A stretch of 26,991 nucleotides of DNA from a virus: positions 1 through 26,991 of IMG/VR virus record IMGVR_UViG_3300005289_000081; one strand, written 5' to 3'. This document shows, one piece after another, positions 1-9,397 of this stretch. A program made the position numbers and the translations under genes. Numbering within the stretch: the stretch's first letter is position 1; every line of letters begins with the position of its first letter. The notes beneath the pieces were generated by a model, which had not been told where the DNA came from, ran no database searches, and was given only the letters and a program-made list of their open reading frames with translations.

Positions 1-569
1 CCCGCCGCATTGAACCGGCGGCGCAGATATTCGGCCGCGCCGCGCCATCCGTCCGCCAGCTCGCGCGCGTTGAGATTGCCGGTATCACGCCCGAACAGCT
101 CGCGCAGCACGTCCGTCAGTTCGGATTTCTCCCGCACCTGGCCGACGATGTTGGCGCGGTGCTTCGCCAGCAGGTCGTACATGGTCGCCAGCGCCGTCTG
201 TTTGACGTTCCGCCAGCGATATTCGACGTTGGCATAGGGCGCCCGCTCATCGCGCACCAGATGGGCCAGCAGCGCGTCACCGCGCAGAGGGCCGTCCCTA
301 TACCGCCCGCCCGCATAATGCTCGCGCGCATTGGTCAGCATGCGTTCCTGCGCCGCCACCTGCAACAAGGCCTGCCGCTTCTTCTGGAGGAAGGCGCGCT
401 TCATGGCCTCGACCGTCTTCTGGGTTGCCATGGCCTTGGCGGCTTCGTCACCCATCTGATGATCGAACCGCGCCAGCAGCTGCTCATACATGCGCTGCGC
501 CTCGCGGGCCTTGTCCTTCGGGATTTTCCCCTGCGCGATCAGGTCGGGGATGCAGACACCAAGGCTCAT
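1..569 (-). CDS. Large internal virion protein, N-terminal part (cut by left edge)
   Basis: The frame is open from the ATG at 569 to the window edge (189 codons, no stop), so this is only the N-terminus of a longer protein. It begins MSLGVCIPDLIAQGKIP and continues as long charged helices rich in Lys, Arg, Gln and Ala, with a predicted coiled-coil character. An AGGA ribosome site lies about 8 bases before the ATG. It is the last visible gene of the leftward virion operon, after the transglycosylase-bearing protein. In related podoviruses this slot holds a very large internal or injected virion protein, sometimes carrying polyvalent enzyme domains; that assignment rests on position and N-terminal style, not on a visible catalytic motif. 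An ATGA overlap joins it to the short ORF upstream. Confidence 0.75.
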   Translation of the reverse strand, partial: MSLGVCIPDLIAQGKIPKDKAREAQRMYEQLLARFDHQMGDEAAKAMATQKTVEAMKRAFLQKKRQALLQVAAQERMLTNAREHYAGGRYRDGPLRGDALLAHLVRDERAPYANVEYRWRNVKQTALATMYDLLAKHRANIVGQVREKSELTDVLRELFGRDTGNLNARELADGWRGAAEYLRRRFNAA

Positions 570-754
570 TGAAACGATCCTGACGATGACATATGATGGC
601 AAGGTGATGGCGCGGCGACGTGGAATGCGGACACGTTAGATGCCGGAGTAGGGCTTAGGCCGTAAACCGGATAGGGCGGGAAAGCGTGCGCACAAACCCC
701 TGAAACGCGACATGGGCACGCCATGCTGGAGTAGCGACCAGTCCGCGCCATCAT
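566..754 (-). CDS. Possible 62-residue coupled ORF between virion genes
   Basis: This short frame bridges the 181-base gap between the 940-residue virion protein and the large virion protein at the left edge. Its ATG overlaps the upstream TGA (ATGA at 751-754) and its TGA overlaps the downstream ATG (ATGA at 566-569). The predicted peptide is rich in Pro, Ser, His and Cys, has no recognisable domain, and its third codon positions are less GC-rich than in the neighbours. The downstream gene has its own AGGA site. It may therefore be an untranslated spacer that is open by chance, or a small coupled gene. The double overlap is the main argument for it. Confidence 0.3.
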   Translation of the reverse strand: MMARTGRYSSMACPCRVSGVCAHAFPPYPVYGLSPTPASNVSAFHVAAPSPCHHMSSSGSFQ

Positions 755-3573
755 AGGCAGTCCTCTATGCCCTTGATCGCCGCTTCTTCGGCGTCGAGGT
801 CGGCGAGCAGGGTGGCGGGGCTGATCGTGTCGCCTTCCTCATTCAGGCAAAATCCGGGCTGGTCGGCAGCGTCGAACAGGCCAAGCCCCATAGTGCCGTC
901 CTGTTCCTTGCCGGTCTTCGCCGATCCTTGCAGCGGCGCTTCCGCGCTCAGCCGCGCCTCCTGGCGCTGACGATCGGCGATGTTGGGATCGACCGCCTCG
1001 CCGAGCGCGGCGCGGAAATCATGGTCCAGACTTTCGGTCTGCCATTCCGCGCCCTGCCCGTCCGGTTCGTCCCACCGGGCCTGCTCACGAGCCGGAATGA
1101 GGCCCGCAGCCTCTAAGTTGTCCGCGCCGTCGTTGGCCGCCCGTGAAACTGCTGCTGGCGCTCCGCCATCCGCAGGGCCTTCTCCGCCTTGGCGCGCGTC
1201 TCCGGCGTCAGCTTGTCGCTCGACAGCATATCTCGGATCTGATCCATCTTCTGGACGTCGAGCGCCATAGCCTTCATCCTCCATGCGGCGAAGCTGGACA
1301 TACACTTCCGGGTCGAATTCCGCCAGCGTTTCCATATAGGCCTGGTCAAGATGCTCGCCGATCACGCGGTCTAACGTGCTTTCGAAGCTGTCGCCGTCAT
1401 ACAGCTCATAGGCGCGCATTGCATCGTCATCGGTCAGATCATCGATGCCGCGATCGCTCGCCGCATTGCGCAGCCGCTGGTCGAACTCGGCATAATCCTC
1501 GCTCTGCTGGATACGCTGCCGACGCGCCTCAACTTCCGCCAGATCGGTCGGCACGAAATGGCGCGTCTCGCCCCGGCGCTGGCTGTCCATGGCATCCAGC
1601 AGGTCGGTAACCGTGAAATCCGTCCGGTTCGGATCGCCGAAATAGCCTGCCTCTACGGCCATCTCCCGCGCACGATCGAGCGATATGCCCCGCTCACGCA
1701 CCAGCGTGCCGATGCCGGGGACAAACGGATTGCCGTCGAACATGCCTTTCAAATTATGGCCTTCGTTGTCAGCTATGCCGCCTTTGCTGGCGAGGAACTG
1801 GAACAGGTCCATGGGAGCGCGGCGCACCGGCTTGGCGCGAGGCGCGATCGGCAGCGGCAGATCATCGCCCAGGTCAACCGGCACGATTTCGACATCATCG
1901 GGATCGATGATCGGCGCGCGATCGCTTCCCTGATCCAGCGCCTGGCGCTCGCCCTCCAGCCGGTCCAGCTCCGCCTGCAATTGCTGCTGCAACCCGCTCT
2001 CGGGATCGCCGCCCTCAATCTCGACCCGCTCACCCGCGCGCGGCGACGGATAGGCCTGCCCCATCTTGCGCTCGGCCCAGCGGACCACATCGGCCGCGCT
2101 CATGTCGCGCATCCACGGATTGGCGCGTGCGGCGCGTTCCCCCAGGACATCGACCGCACGCGCCGCCGGGTCGGCATCCAGCAAGCGGATAGCCCCATCC
2201 GACCCGGCAAAATGGGCAAGGTAGAGATTGCCCGGCGTTTCGGCCTGCCCAGCCCGCCGCAACGCCGCACCGTTCGCCGCCATCAGATCGTCCATCAGCT
2301 GATCTTGCAGCCGGGGATCGATCCGCTTGGCCGCGATCTCGGCTGCGCTCAAGCCCTGGGAACCGAAACGCCGCTTATAGAGCGCGCTCCACGTCCCTTC
2401 GGTGAACTGATATTTGCCGAGCGCCGATGACAGCGGCTTGCCGTCCCTGCCGATCGGACGCGCCGTGTTGCTGCCCGTGGCGTTCTCGACAACCCCGATC
2501 CGCCTTTTGACAACTGCGGCCGCCGAAACGTCCACCGTGCCGCTGCTGATCGCTGTTGATCCGCGCAGCGTCGGCATGCCCGGCGGCGGCGCGGACGAAG
2601 GCACATCGGACAGGATGCGCTCCATCGCCGCCCGCATGTTCGCCACATGCGCCTCGATGCCCGCCCCGTTGCGCACGAAAGGATTGGTCGCGGCAATCTC
2701 ATCCTCGCGCCGCATGACATGCAGCGCCGACATTTCGTCAGGCGTCAGATTGTCGCGGCCCAGCGTTTCTTCCAGCAGGTCGGCCAGCGCGGCATCCGGC
2801 ACGTCCTCGATGCGGCCGAAGCGGCTGCGGACCGATTCCGGCAGTCGCGCATATATCTGACCCAACACCGCTTCGCGCGCTGCCGGCGCAACATGAAGCG
2901 CGCCCCCAAGCGCCGCGCCGCCGATGCCAGCCATGCCGACGTTGGCGGCGGCCTGGCCGATGGTCAGTTCCTCGCCGCGCCGTTCCATGTTGCGCGCAAG
3001 GATCGGCTGCTGCGCCGCCTCGACCAGCGCATTGAGCACGCCTTCGCGCGCCATGGTCTGGATCACTGTCTTGCCGCCGCCGCCGATCGGAAGCGTGGCG
3101 AGGTTCAGCGGGTCAGCGAAGCCACCGATAATGCCGCCCGTCAGCTGCGCGGGCAAACCGGCCCGGCTTGCCGTCACGGCATCTTTCTGGCTGCGGCCTT
3201 CACGGTTGAGCACATATTGCTCAAAGGCGGTGCGATCGGCAGGCAACCCCGAAAACGCCTTCGGATCACGAACGCGCGCGGCGGCGATGTCCGCCCACAT
3301 CGCGTCCTTGTCGTAGAGGTCTGAGCCATCGCCCATGATCCGCCGCCAGAAGGGCGAGCGATATTTCTCCCGGCTATTGCCGAGCGTCACCAGTGTATCT
3401 TCCAGTTCGTTATAGGCCTTGTGCAGCCGAACTTCCTGGAAGGCGCTTATGTCGTCGACGGTGCGGTTGATGCTCGCGCCGACGCCTTCGAGAAAGGAGG
3501 GCGGCGGCGCTTCGCCGGGGCCGGTCGACCCGATGCGCGGCGCCATCATCCCATTGTTGAGAACGCCAGCCAT
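751..3573 (-). CDS. Internal virion protein with lytic transglycosylase domain (T7 gp16-like)
   Basis: A 940-residue virion protein. Residues about 355-500 form a lysozyme-like lytic transglycosylase domain: the likely catalytic Glu363 in VVENATGSN, then SALGKYQFTEGTW (383-395), GNLYLAHFAGSDGA (448-461) and NPWM (485-488). This domain would cut peptidoglycan during DNA entry. Upstream, residues 145-165 (GGIIGGFADPLNL) and about 205-230 are glycine-rich and hydrophobic, as in phage proteins that insert into the host envelope. The C-terminal half is charged and helical. Its ATG overlaps the upstream stop (TGATG). Position after gp14- and gp15-like genes fits a gp16-like ejection protein. It is the only peptidoglycan-degrading enzyme visible in the window. 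Confidence 0.85.
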   Translation of the reverse strand: MAGVLNNGMMAPRIGSTGPGEAPPPSFLEGVGASINRTVDDISAFQEVRLHKAYNELEDTLVTLGNSREKYRSPFWRRIMGDGSDLYDKDAMWADIAAARVRDPKAFSGLPADRTAFEQYVLNREGRSQKDAVTASRAGLPAQLTGGIIGGFADPLNLATLPIGGGGKTVIQTMAREGVLNALVEAAQQPILARNMERRGEELTIGQAAANVGMAGIGGAALGGALHVAPAAREAVLGQIYARLPESVRSRFGRIEDVPDAALADLLEETLGRDNLTPDEMSALHVMRREDEIAATNPFVRNGAGIEAHVANMRAAMERILSDVPSSAPPPGMPTLRGSTAISSGTVDVSAAAVVKRRIGVVENATGSNTARPIGRDGKPLSSALGKYQFTEGTWSALYKRRFGSQGLSAAEIAAKRIDPRLQDQLMDDLMAANGAALRRAGQAETPGNLYLAHFAGSDGAIRLLDADPAARAVDVLGERAARANPWMRDMSAADVVRWAERKMGQAYPSPRAGERVEIEGGDPESGLQQQLQAELDRLEGERQALDQGSDRAPIIDPDDVEIVPVDLGDDLPLPIAPRAKPVRRAPMDLFQFLASKGGIADNEGHNLKGMFDGNPFVPGIGTLVRERGISLDRAREMAVEAGYFGDPNRTDFTVTDLLDAMDSQRRGETRHFVPTDLAEVEARRQRIQQSEDYAEFDQRLRNAASDRGIDDLTDDDAMRAYELYDGDSFESTLDRVIGEHLDQAYMETLAEFDPEVYVQLRRMEDEGYGARRPEDGSDPRYAVERQADAGDARQGGEGPADGGAPAAVSRAANDGADNLEAAGLIPAREQARWDEPDGQGAEWQTESLDHDFRAALGEAVDPNIADRQRQEARLSAEAPLQGSAKTGKEQDGTMGLGLFDAADQPGFCLNEEGDTISPATLLADLDAEEAAIKGIEDCL

Positions 3574-5393
3574 CAGCGGGCAATCACGAGGACGAACGCG
3601 CCACCGCCCTGGCGCTGCAACTCATGCCCGCCCGCCGACACGATCCGGTAGCGCGCCTGCCCCTTTTCATTCTCGCCCAGATAGACGGGGAAATAGCGTC
3701 GGCCGAGGTCGGCCTTCTGGAACGGCGTGCGCCCGTCATAGGTTGCGCCGTCATAGGGCGCGCGGGCTATGTCGCGGGAAAACTCATCCTGCGTCTTGTT
3801 GTCCGGCAGGATGACTTGCTTGCCGCCATATGCGCCGATGCCACCCTGCGGCGTGCCGTCGCCGCGCCGCGTGCGGCCCAGCGCGATGTTCAGCGAATTG
3901 CGGTAAAGCCCCGGATTGAACTCATCGCCGCCGCCAGCCTGACGGTGGGCATGGGCGTAAAGATCAGCCGCCAGATCACGGATGCCATTGAGCGCACTGC
4001 CCTGAATGCCGAGCGTGGCGGTGCCCATCGTCGATCGAAACGCGGCGTCGACCTCTTTGGCTGGGGCAAGTGCCGGATTGTTCTTGCGCTCCTGCCGCCC
4101 GTTGATCGCGGCAGCGCGAGCGTCTGCGGTGGGCAGCCCGGCCACGAAACCTAACCCGCCCTCGATCCGCTCGGCCTGGCGGAATCGGTCGGCCGCAGGC
4201 AACCGCTGCAACTCATTGACGATCTGCGCCCGGCCTGCCGCGCCTTGGCCCAGCAGACTTTTGTACCGCGCTGCGGTTTCCTTTTCGCGCGTGTCGATCA
4301 GGTCGCCCAGCTGCTTGACAGTCACCTGCTCGCTTTCGCTGGCCTTGCCCGCCGCCATCTTTGCCGACAGTGCATCGCGATCATGCAGCAGGACGGATAT
4401 ATCCTGCCCCTGATAGGTGCGGTTGATGGCGACCCGCTGCTCCAGCAACGCGATGTCGATCAGATCATCCGGCTTAAGCCCAACCGCCTGCGCCCGCTGA
4501 CGCACTGCCGCAATTTCGGCAGAAGTAGGCACGATCCCCGCCGCCACCTTCTTCTGCAACGCGCTCGCCTCATCATTGACAGCTTGCCGCGCACGGCTCT
4601 GCGCCAATTCCACCTGGCGCGCGGCGGCTTCCTCCGCATTGGTGATGCGTGCCCGGACGCGATCCACGTCGGGCAGCTTGTCGTTGAAGAACCCCGCGTC
4701 GAGCAGCGCCTTCGCCTTGGCCATCTCCCCCTTGGCCAGCAGGCCGTCGACATAGCTACCCGTCAGCTGCTCGACGCCCGCACGGAACGCCGTCTGATAC
4801 TGGCTGTCCGAAAGCTTCTGCCCCTTGAGGGTGGCTCGCAACAGGCCGATAGATGCCGTATAGCTGCCATCGTCGGGGCTCAGCGAAAGTGCGTTGCCCT
4901 GCTCTTTGACCATGCCGTCGACCTGCGCCGCGCCTAGCTTGGCCCGCTCGCCGATCGCCCACAGCCCTGCGCTCGATGCGGCGCGACCGGACAGATCACC
5001 CATGTTCGGCATGAACCGCTGGCGCACGCGCTGATTGGTGCCGAATCCCGCATCGAACTGGCGCAGCTCGGTATCGACCAGCTGCTGCACCTTGTCTTCG
5101 AAACCGTCGACGCCTTGACTGCGCAGCTTCTCGGTTTCCAGCGTGATGCGCGACTGCATCGCCGCGAAGGCAGCGCCCTGCTGTGCAGAAAGGGACGCAT
5201 CCTCTTCGTCACGGCGGCGTTCCTCGATCCGGGCTTCGCTTGCCGCGATCCGTTCGTCAGTGTCCCGCCGCAATCGATCCACGCCCTGCGCCGCCTCGAT
5301 GAGGTCGCTTGCCCCCTCCAGCATGGACACGCGCTGCTGGGGAATAGGGATGGGCGAAAGGCGCGGACCGGGCGCGATGCGTTGTTCAGCCAT
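3573..5393 (-). CDS. Internal virion protein (gp15-like)
   Basis: A 606-residue mostly helical protein with a long coiled-coil N-terminus (residues about 25-120, rich in Glu, Arg, Gln and Ala). It has repeated helical stretches such as GLLAKGEMAKAKALLDAGFF that resemble the helical-repeat internal proteins of podoviruses. No catalytic motif is visible. It lies between the gp14-like gene and the transglycosylase-bearing gene, which is the gp15 slot in T7-like phages, where the product forms part of the ejected core or periplasmic tunnel. The start at 5393 has an AGAGG ribosome site and lies 15 bases after the previous stop. The stop shares one base with the next ATG. Function is by position and architecture. 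Confidence 0.7.
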   Translation of the reverse strand: MAEQRIAPGPRLSPIPIPQQRVSMLEGASDLIEAAQGVDRLRRDTDERIAASEARIEERRRDEEDASLSAQQGAAFAAMQSRITLETEKLRSQGVDGFEDKVQQLVDTELRQFDAGFGTNQRVRQRFMPNMGDLSGRAASSAGLWAIGERAKLGAAQVDGMVKEQGNALSLSPDDGSYTASIGLLRATLKGQKLSDSQYQTAFRAGVEQLTGSYVDGLLAKGEMAKAKALLDAGFFNDKLPDVDRVRARITNAEEAAARQVELAQSRARQAVNDEASALQKKVAAGIVPTSAEIAAVRQRAQAVGLKPDDLIDIALLEQRVAINRTYQGQDISVLLHDRDALSAKMAAGKASESEQVTVKQLGDLIDTREKETAARYKSLLGQGAAGRAQIVNELQRLPAADRFRQAERIEGGLGFVAGLPTADARAAAINGRQERKNNPALAPAKEVDAAFRSTMGTATLGIQGSALNGIRDLAADLYAHAHRQAGGGDEFNPGLYRNSLNIALGRTRRGDGTPQGGIGAYGGKQVILPDNKTQDEFSRDIARAPYDGATYDGRTPFQKADLGRRYFPVYLGENEKGQARYRIVSAGGHELQRQGGGAFVLVIAR

Positions 5394-5408
5394 GGGTCAG
5401 CCTCTCGA

Positions 5409-5981
5409 TCACCAGTTGACGTTTGGATTGCGCCTGCGCTGCTCGGGCGTCGGCTCGACCAGCCCGCTGCTGCGCGGAACGGGTATCGTGCCCAGGGGCT
5501 GGATCGGCGCGCGCTCCCTGCCCGCTTGGACCGACAGCCGATCGCTCGCCCGTTTGTTCTCGATGCCGCTGATGACAGCCGCCCCGGCCCGGGCCACACC
5601 GTTGAAGATCGCCGCCCGGCCATCCGCGCGAGCCTGACTTGCCTGCGCACGAAGCCCGCGCGCCTGGTTGGCGGCCGCATTGCGGATATTCAGCGCCTCC
5701 ATCTGGCGCTGCACGGCATTGGCGTAGAGGATATCCGCCATGCTGCCGCCCGCCCCGGCACCGCCGCCACCGCCGCCCGCCGCCGCCTCGGCGAGCATCG
5801 CGCCATCTTCCATCCGGCTCTTGCGCAGGGCGGACAGCACATCATATTCGCCCTGCAAATCGGTCAGCCGCGCATTCTCATCCAGCGCCCGCGCCTGCGC
5901 CCGCGATTGGTTGTTGGCGGAGATGCCGCCCGCGATCGACTGGAAGGCCTGGCTTCCGATCAGGGCCGTCGATGCACTCAC
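5409..5981 (-). CDS. Internal virion protein (gp14-like), GTG start
   Basis: A 190-residue Ala/Gly-rich protein. It has an N-terminal segment typical of small virion proteins (SALIGSQAFQSIAGGISANN style), a helical section, a Gly run at residues 69-78, then a second helical region (NAVQRQMEALNIRNAAANQARGLRA) and a Pro-rich tail. The best start is GTG at 5981, which overlaps the upstream TGA as GTGA and implies translational coupling. Position just after the gp13-like gene and before the gp15-like gene fits an internal core protein involved in DNA ejection. No enzyme motif is visible. Confidence 0.65.
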   Translation of the reverse strand: MSASTALIGSQAFQSIAGGISANNQSRAQARALDENARLTDLQGEYDVLSALRKSRMEDGAMLAEAAAGGGGGGAGAGGSMADILYANAVQRQMEALNIRNAAANQARGLRAQASQARADGRAAIFNGVARAGAAVISGIENKRASDRLSVQAGRERAPIQPLGTIPVPRSSGLVEPTPEQRRRNPNVNW

Positions 5982-6418
5982 TTGTCGCTCCTTATCCGAA
6001 CCCAGCAGAGTTCATCGCCGCCATCCGCCGCACTGGCGCGCCGCAAGCTTTCCAGTTGAAAGCCCAGCAGCTGCGCCCATTCGCCCGCTTCGGGAAATTC
6101 CGGGTCCGTCAGCATCTCCACTCGACGCCACGATGCGCCCTCGATGAGCGCGCGGATCCGGCGCGTGATCGCCAACAGCGCTGCGCCCTTCGCTTCGGCC
6201 ATGACACACCAGGCCGTTGCCGCTCCCGCATGAGCGACCAGAAAGCCGCCACAGAAAATCAGCCGTCCCTCGCGATCGCGGGCGGACCATCCGGGACCAA
6301 GCTCAAAGGCACGGTCAGCGAACCATCGGCGTTCGCGGCGGGGCAGCAGACCGGCCTGCGCCGGCTGTACGGCGATTTCCTCCAGATCGGCGGGATGGAA
6401 GGGTTCGACCGCGATCAT
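5978..6418 (-). CDS. gp13-like/GNAT-fold internal virion protein
   Basis: A 146-residue protein that resembles the acetyltransferase-like family found in the gp13 slot of T7-like phages. It has a degraded GNAT-type layout: N-terminal MIAVEPFHPADLEEIAV, a central strand pair around LIFCGGFLVAHAGAATAWCVMAE, a helix with ALLAITRRIRALIEGASWRRVEMLTD, and the late GNAT-like element EWAQLLGFQLESLRR. The typical acetyl-CoA loop (R/QxxGxG/A) is not clear, so it may be structural rather than catalytic. Its ATG overlaps the stop of the tail tubular B gene (ATGA). An enzymatic role is unproven. Confidence 0.65.
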   Translation of the reverse strand: MIAVEPFHPADLEEIAVQPAQAGLLPRRERRWFADRAFELGPGWSARDREGRLIFCGGFLVAHAGAATAWCVMAEAKGAALLAITRRIRALIEGASWRRVEMLTDPEFPEAGEWAQLLGFQLESLRRASAADGGDELCWVRIRSDK

Positions 6419-8655
6419 GAATTGCTCACCGTCATGTAGGGGACGATCGCACTGATCGTGCTCGGCAGTGGCAGATAGCGGCGAACCTTCACCGTCGGCG
6501 ATGTCTCATGATTGCCGATATTCTCGATCTTGAGATAACCTGTGAACAGCGGCAGGGCGGAATCGGTTGGGCTGTTCCCCTGCACCAGCTCCGCACGCTC
6601 GACGACGCCGGCAGCCTCGACCTCGACGCCATCGGACACCACCACGCCAACATCGACACGATAGGGTCGGCGCTTCTTGCCCTGCGCCGTGCCGCTTTCG
6701 GAGCCGCCCTCGATGGGCATGGTCTCCAGCTCGGCCTCATAGGGCAGGCCCACGATGATGTCGCTGGCCTCATAGTCGAGCGTTGCGCCCCCGGCGCTGT
6801 CCAGATCGACCTCGCCATAGAATTTGCCGTCCGCGACGATCTGGACTGTCAGGCCTGCGAGGTGCGGCGCGCTGACGATGGTTGTTGCTGACCCTTGGTA
6901 ATGCAACGCGGCATCCAACAGCACATGGGTGCGCGCCACGTCCCCCGGCCGCCGGATTGGGGCCATGCGCAGCATCATCCATCTATTGCCAAAGCGCTCA
7001 TCCCCTTGGGCCGCGATCCACACTTGCGAAAAACGGCCATCAGGATCGGTGATGCAGGAAACATGACGAGCCGACAGACCATCGGCCAGGTTACGACGGG
7101 CCCAGCCAAGTAGCAGCTCATCGGGATTATAGGCCGCCGCCGCCATCGTGCCGTCATCCAGCACCGCCCAGATCAGCTTTTCCGGCTTCTTCTGCCACGC
7201 CAGTTCGCGGAACCCGGCGTTGCCGATATGGTCGGCATAGCGGCAAAGATCGGCGCTCTCCTGCCGAAGCATGCGCTCCGCGTCATAGGCGAACTGCATC
7301 ACTTTCGTGCGGCTGCCCTCGATGTAAAGCACGCGCGTTCCGATCTGGAGCGGGCGGGCGTCAGCTGATCCTTCATGCTCCGGGGTGGCCGTGTCGAGAT
7401 TGCCCGGGCCAGCCCCCTGCCCTGCGGATCCGGCGACGATCATATGTTCCGCATCGGCGGTGCCGATAACTAGCGCCCTGTCGGCGATCAGCCACCGGAT
7501 GAAGTTCGGGTTGGGCAGCGGGCGCACGAACGCCATGTCGCGGCTGATGTCGCCCAGCTCGTTGCGATAGGCATGATCGTCGATCGACTCCGACGCGCTG
7601 GCATACACGCTGTTCGCCTTGGCCAGGACCATCCGATCCTGCCACAGCGTCACCTTGCTGGGATAGCCGCGGCGCGGGGAGAAGCTGCCGAAGCGCCAGC
7701 GCCAGCAGGCATCCGTCGTCGGCAGGCGGCGAATGACAGTCGCGGTCATCTGCGTCGCGCTGACATAGCCGGTGAATTTCAGCAGGCCGAAACGGTCATA
7801 GAGATAAGTCCACTGCACACCATAGGGGCCGTTGTCGTTGACATCGGTGCCGCTCCCCATGCCGTCCCATTCCGTCCCCTCGATGTGGATCGGCGCGACT
7901 GTCCCTGTTCGCTCGCTTCCCTCCAGCCATGGGAAAGGCCCGCCGATCCAGCCCGATCCATCAACACCAGCCGCCTGATAGACGCGGCCATTCCATTGGC
8001 GCAGATCGCCGTTCGACACCTTGATGCCCGGCTCCCAGCTGGGAATATCGGAGAAGCTGCCGCCCTCGATTTCCATGAAGCCGCCCACGTCCCCCGCCGC
8101 GAATAGCGCCGTGCTGGCGGTGATTGTGACCGTTCCCGTGGTGGCGTTCGCCGCGACAGTCAGCGTCTTGTCGCTGTTCCGCGTATCCAGCGGCCCATTA
8201 CGGGTGGAAAATATCTCCAGCGAGAAACTATCCGCACCCGTCCGCACCAGCCGATGGATCGGATGATCCCTGTGCGTCAAATAAAGCGCGTCATAATTCT
8301 GCTGGTACCAGAGCGCCTTTACTTCCTCATAGGTCCACGGCGTTGCGATCTCATAGGGACTGCCGCCGCTCATGATCTGCGCATCATTGGTATAGAAGCG
8401 CATATAATTGTCGCCCGCTTCGATCTGATATCCCTGCGTCGTGTTGAACTCGAACGGGATATTGCGAAACGGGCCTTTGCCCCACGTCACATAGATGGTG
8501 CCCGGCGCCGCCTCCGCCGGCCCCTGCAACAACGGCAGATAGCCCAGCATCGACTTGAGGCCGATCGAGCGAATGGCCTGGTCAACGCGATCGCCAAGCC
8601 GTGGCGAAATCTCGCCACCATTGAAGCTGGTCTGCGCCGGGGTGACGTCGCCCAT
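6415..8655 (-). CDS. Tail tubular protein B / tail nozzle (gp12-like)
   Basis: A 746-residue tail protein. The N-terminus has the family signature SFNGGEISPRLGDRVD and a run of short beta-rich motifs: YQIEAGDNYMRFYTN (around residues 75-89), EVKALWYQQNYDALYLTHRDHPIHRL (around 111-136) and later GFRELAWQKKPEKLIWAVLDDGTMAAAAYNPDE. These match the tail nozzle proteins of short-tailed phages, which close the tail end and anchor fibres. A GAGG ribosome site lies just before the ATG, 3 bases after the stop of the tail tubular A gene. The 3' end is coupled to the gp13-like gene. The identification is strong. Confidence 0.88.
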   Translation of the reverse strand: MGDVTPAQTSFNGGEISPRLGDRVDQAIRSIGLKSMLGYLPLLQGPAEAAPGTIYVTWGKGPFRNIPFEFNTTQGYQIEAGDNYMRFYTNDAQIMSGGSPYEIATPWTYEEVKALWYQQNYDALYLTHRDHPIHRLVRTGADSFSLEIFSTRNGPLDTRNSDKTLTVAANATTGTVTITASTALFAAGDVGGFMEIEGGSFSDIPSWEPGIKVSNGDLRQWNGRVYQAAGVDGSGWIGGPFPWLEGSERTGTVAPIHIEGTEWDGMGSGTDVNDNGPYGVQWTYLYDRFGLLKFTGYVSATQMTATVIRRLPTTDACWRWRFGSFSPRRGYPSKVTLWQDRMVLAKANSVYASASESIDDHAYRNELGDISRDMAFVRPLPNPNFIRWLIADRALVIGTADAEHMIVAGSAGQGAGPGNLDTATPEHEGSADARPLQIGTRVLYIEGSRTKVMQFAYDAERMLRQESADLCRYADHIGNAGFRELAWQKKPEKLIWAVLDDGTMAAAAYNPDELLLGWARRNLADGLSARHVSCITDPDGRFSQVWIAAQGDERFGNRWMMLRMAPIRRPGDVARTHVLLDAALHYQGSATTIVSAPHLAGLTVQIVADGKFYGEVDLDSAGGATLDYEASDIIVGLPYEAELETMPIEGGSESGTAQGKKRRPYRVDVGVVVSDGVEVEAAGVVERAELVQGNSPTDSALPLFTGYLKIENIGNHETSPTVKVRRYLPLPSTISAIVPYMTVSNS

Positions 8656-8658
8656 CGG

Positions 8659-9279
8659 TCAGCCTCGCCAGCCATTACGGCGATAGCGCGCGCTGGCCCA
8701 GCTGCTGGCCGTCATCGGACGGACGGCGCGACGATTACCATTTTCAAGGGCGTCGGCGCGCCGTGCCTTCGCCAGCACGTCTTCACGCCCGTTCGTCAAA
8801 TCCTCGTAGAGCCCACGCTTCGATGTGCTGCCTTCGCAGCTTTCCATCGCCAGCGTGTAGGCCATGACGTCCGCGAACAGCGCCGACCAAAGGCTGAGGT
8901 CTTCGACCAGAACGATGCAGCGGATCAGGATCGAACTGCCCTGATTGGTCAGCACATAACCGCCCTCAACCTCGCCGTCGAACCATTCAGCCGCGTCGCG
9001 CGACCATGGCAGATAACGGATAACGGCGGGGGGGAGCTTGTAGCGGTAGGCCCAACCGAAATCGGGAGCGACGGTATCGGGGTTCACTTTGAACCGCCGA
9101 ATGGCGAAGTTCCAGGGATGGAGAGCCAGCGCGGAACGGACGGCGATCGGCCAGAGCGTCTGGTAGTCGACAGCCTTCTGGTCTGTATCGAGCAGTTCGG
9201 TGAACCGCTTGCTTTGCCCCAGCAGGATTTGCGCCTTGTTGATGATGCCCGTCTGACTGATGGCCGTAGGCGCTGGCAT
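8659..9279 (-). CDS. Tail tubular protein A (gp11-like adaptor)
   Basis: A 206-residue protein with the usual length and layout of podovirus tail tubular A proteins: an N-terminal helix (TAISQTGIINKAQILLGQ), then AVDYQTLWPIAVRSALALHPWNFA, a hallmark of the family, followed by RYKLPPAVIRYLPW and a C-terminal helical segment ending in a basic tail. It would form the ring joining the connector to the tail nozzle. The ATG at 9279 has an AAGGA ribosome site 8 bases upstream. The gene lies directly before tail tubular B, as in T7-like phages. Confidence 0.8.
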   Translation of the reverse strand: MPAPTAISQTGIINKAQILLGQSKRFTELLDTDQKAVDYQTLWPIAVRSALALHPWNFAIRRFKVNPDTVAPDFGWAYRYKLPPAVIRYLPWSRDAAEWFDGEVEGGYVLTNQGSSILIRCIVLVEDLSLWSALFADVMAYTLAMESCEGSTSKRGLYEDLTNGREDVLAKARRADALENGNRRAVRPMTASSWASARYRRNGWRG

Positions 9280-9308
9280 GGGACGATCCTTCTGGGGAAG
9301 AGGTAGGC

Positions 9309-9384
9309 GCGCCGCCCGAGCAATCAGCTTCCACCCTGAACCGGCCCTGCTGTATGCTACAGGACCGGGCCCATCGGGCGGCGC
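9309..9384. other. Nested inverted repeat between capsid-side and tail genes
   Basis: The outer arms GCGCCGCCCGA (9309-9319) and TCGGGCGGCGC (9374-9384) are perfect 11-base complements. They enclose a second hairpin at 9341-9368 (CCGGCCCTGCTGTATGCTAC and its partner ending ACCGG). There is no T run after it on either strand, so it is not a standard terminator. In the leftward late mRNA it could be an RNase processing or stabilising structure between the 148-residue virion gene and the tail genes. Confidence 0.6.
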
Positions 9385-9397
9385 ACCCCTCGCGCGG

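Noticed and set aside
1558-2430. 290-codon plus-strand frame opposite the transglycosylase virion gene
   Set aside because: It is a shadow of a confidently identified gene on the other strand; GC-rich coding DNA commonly leaves such frames open.
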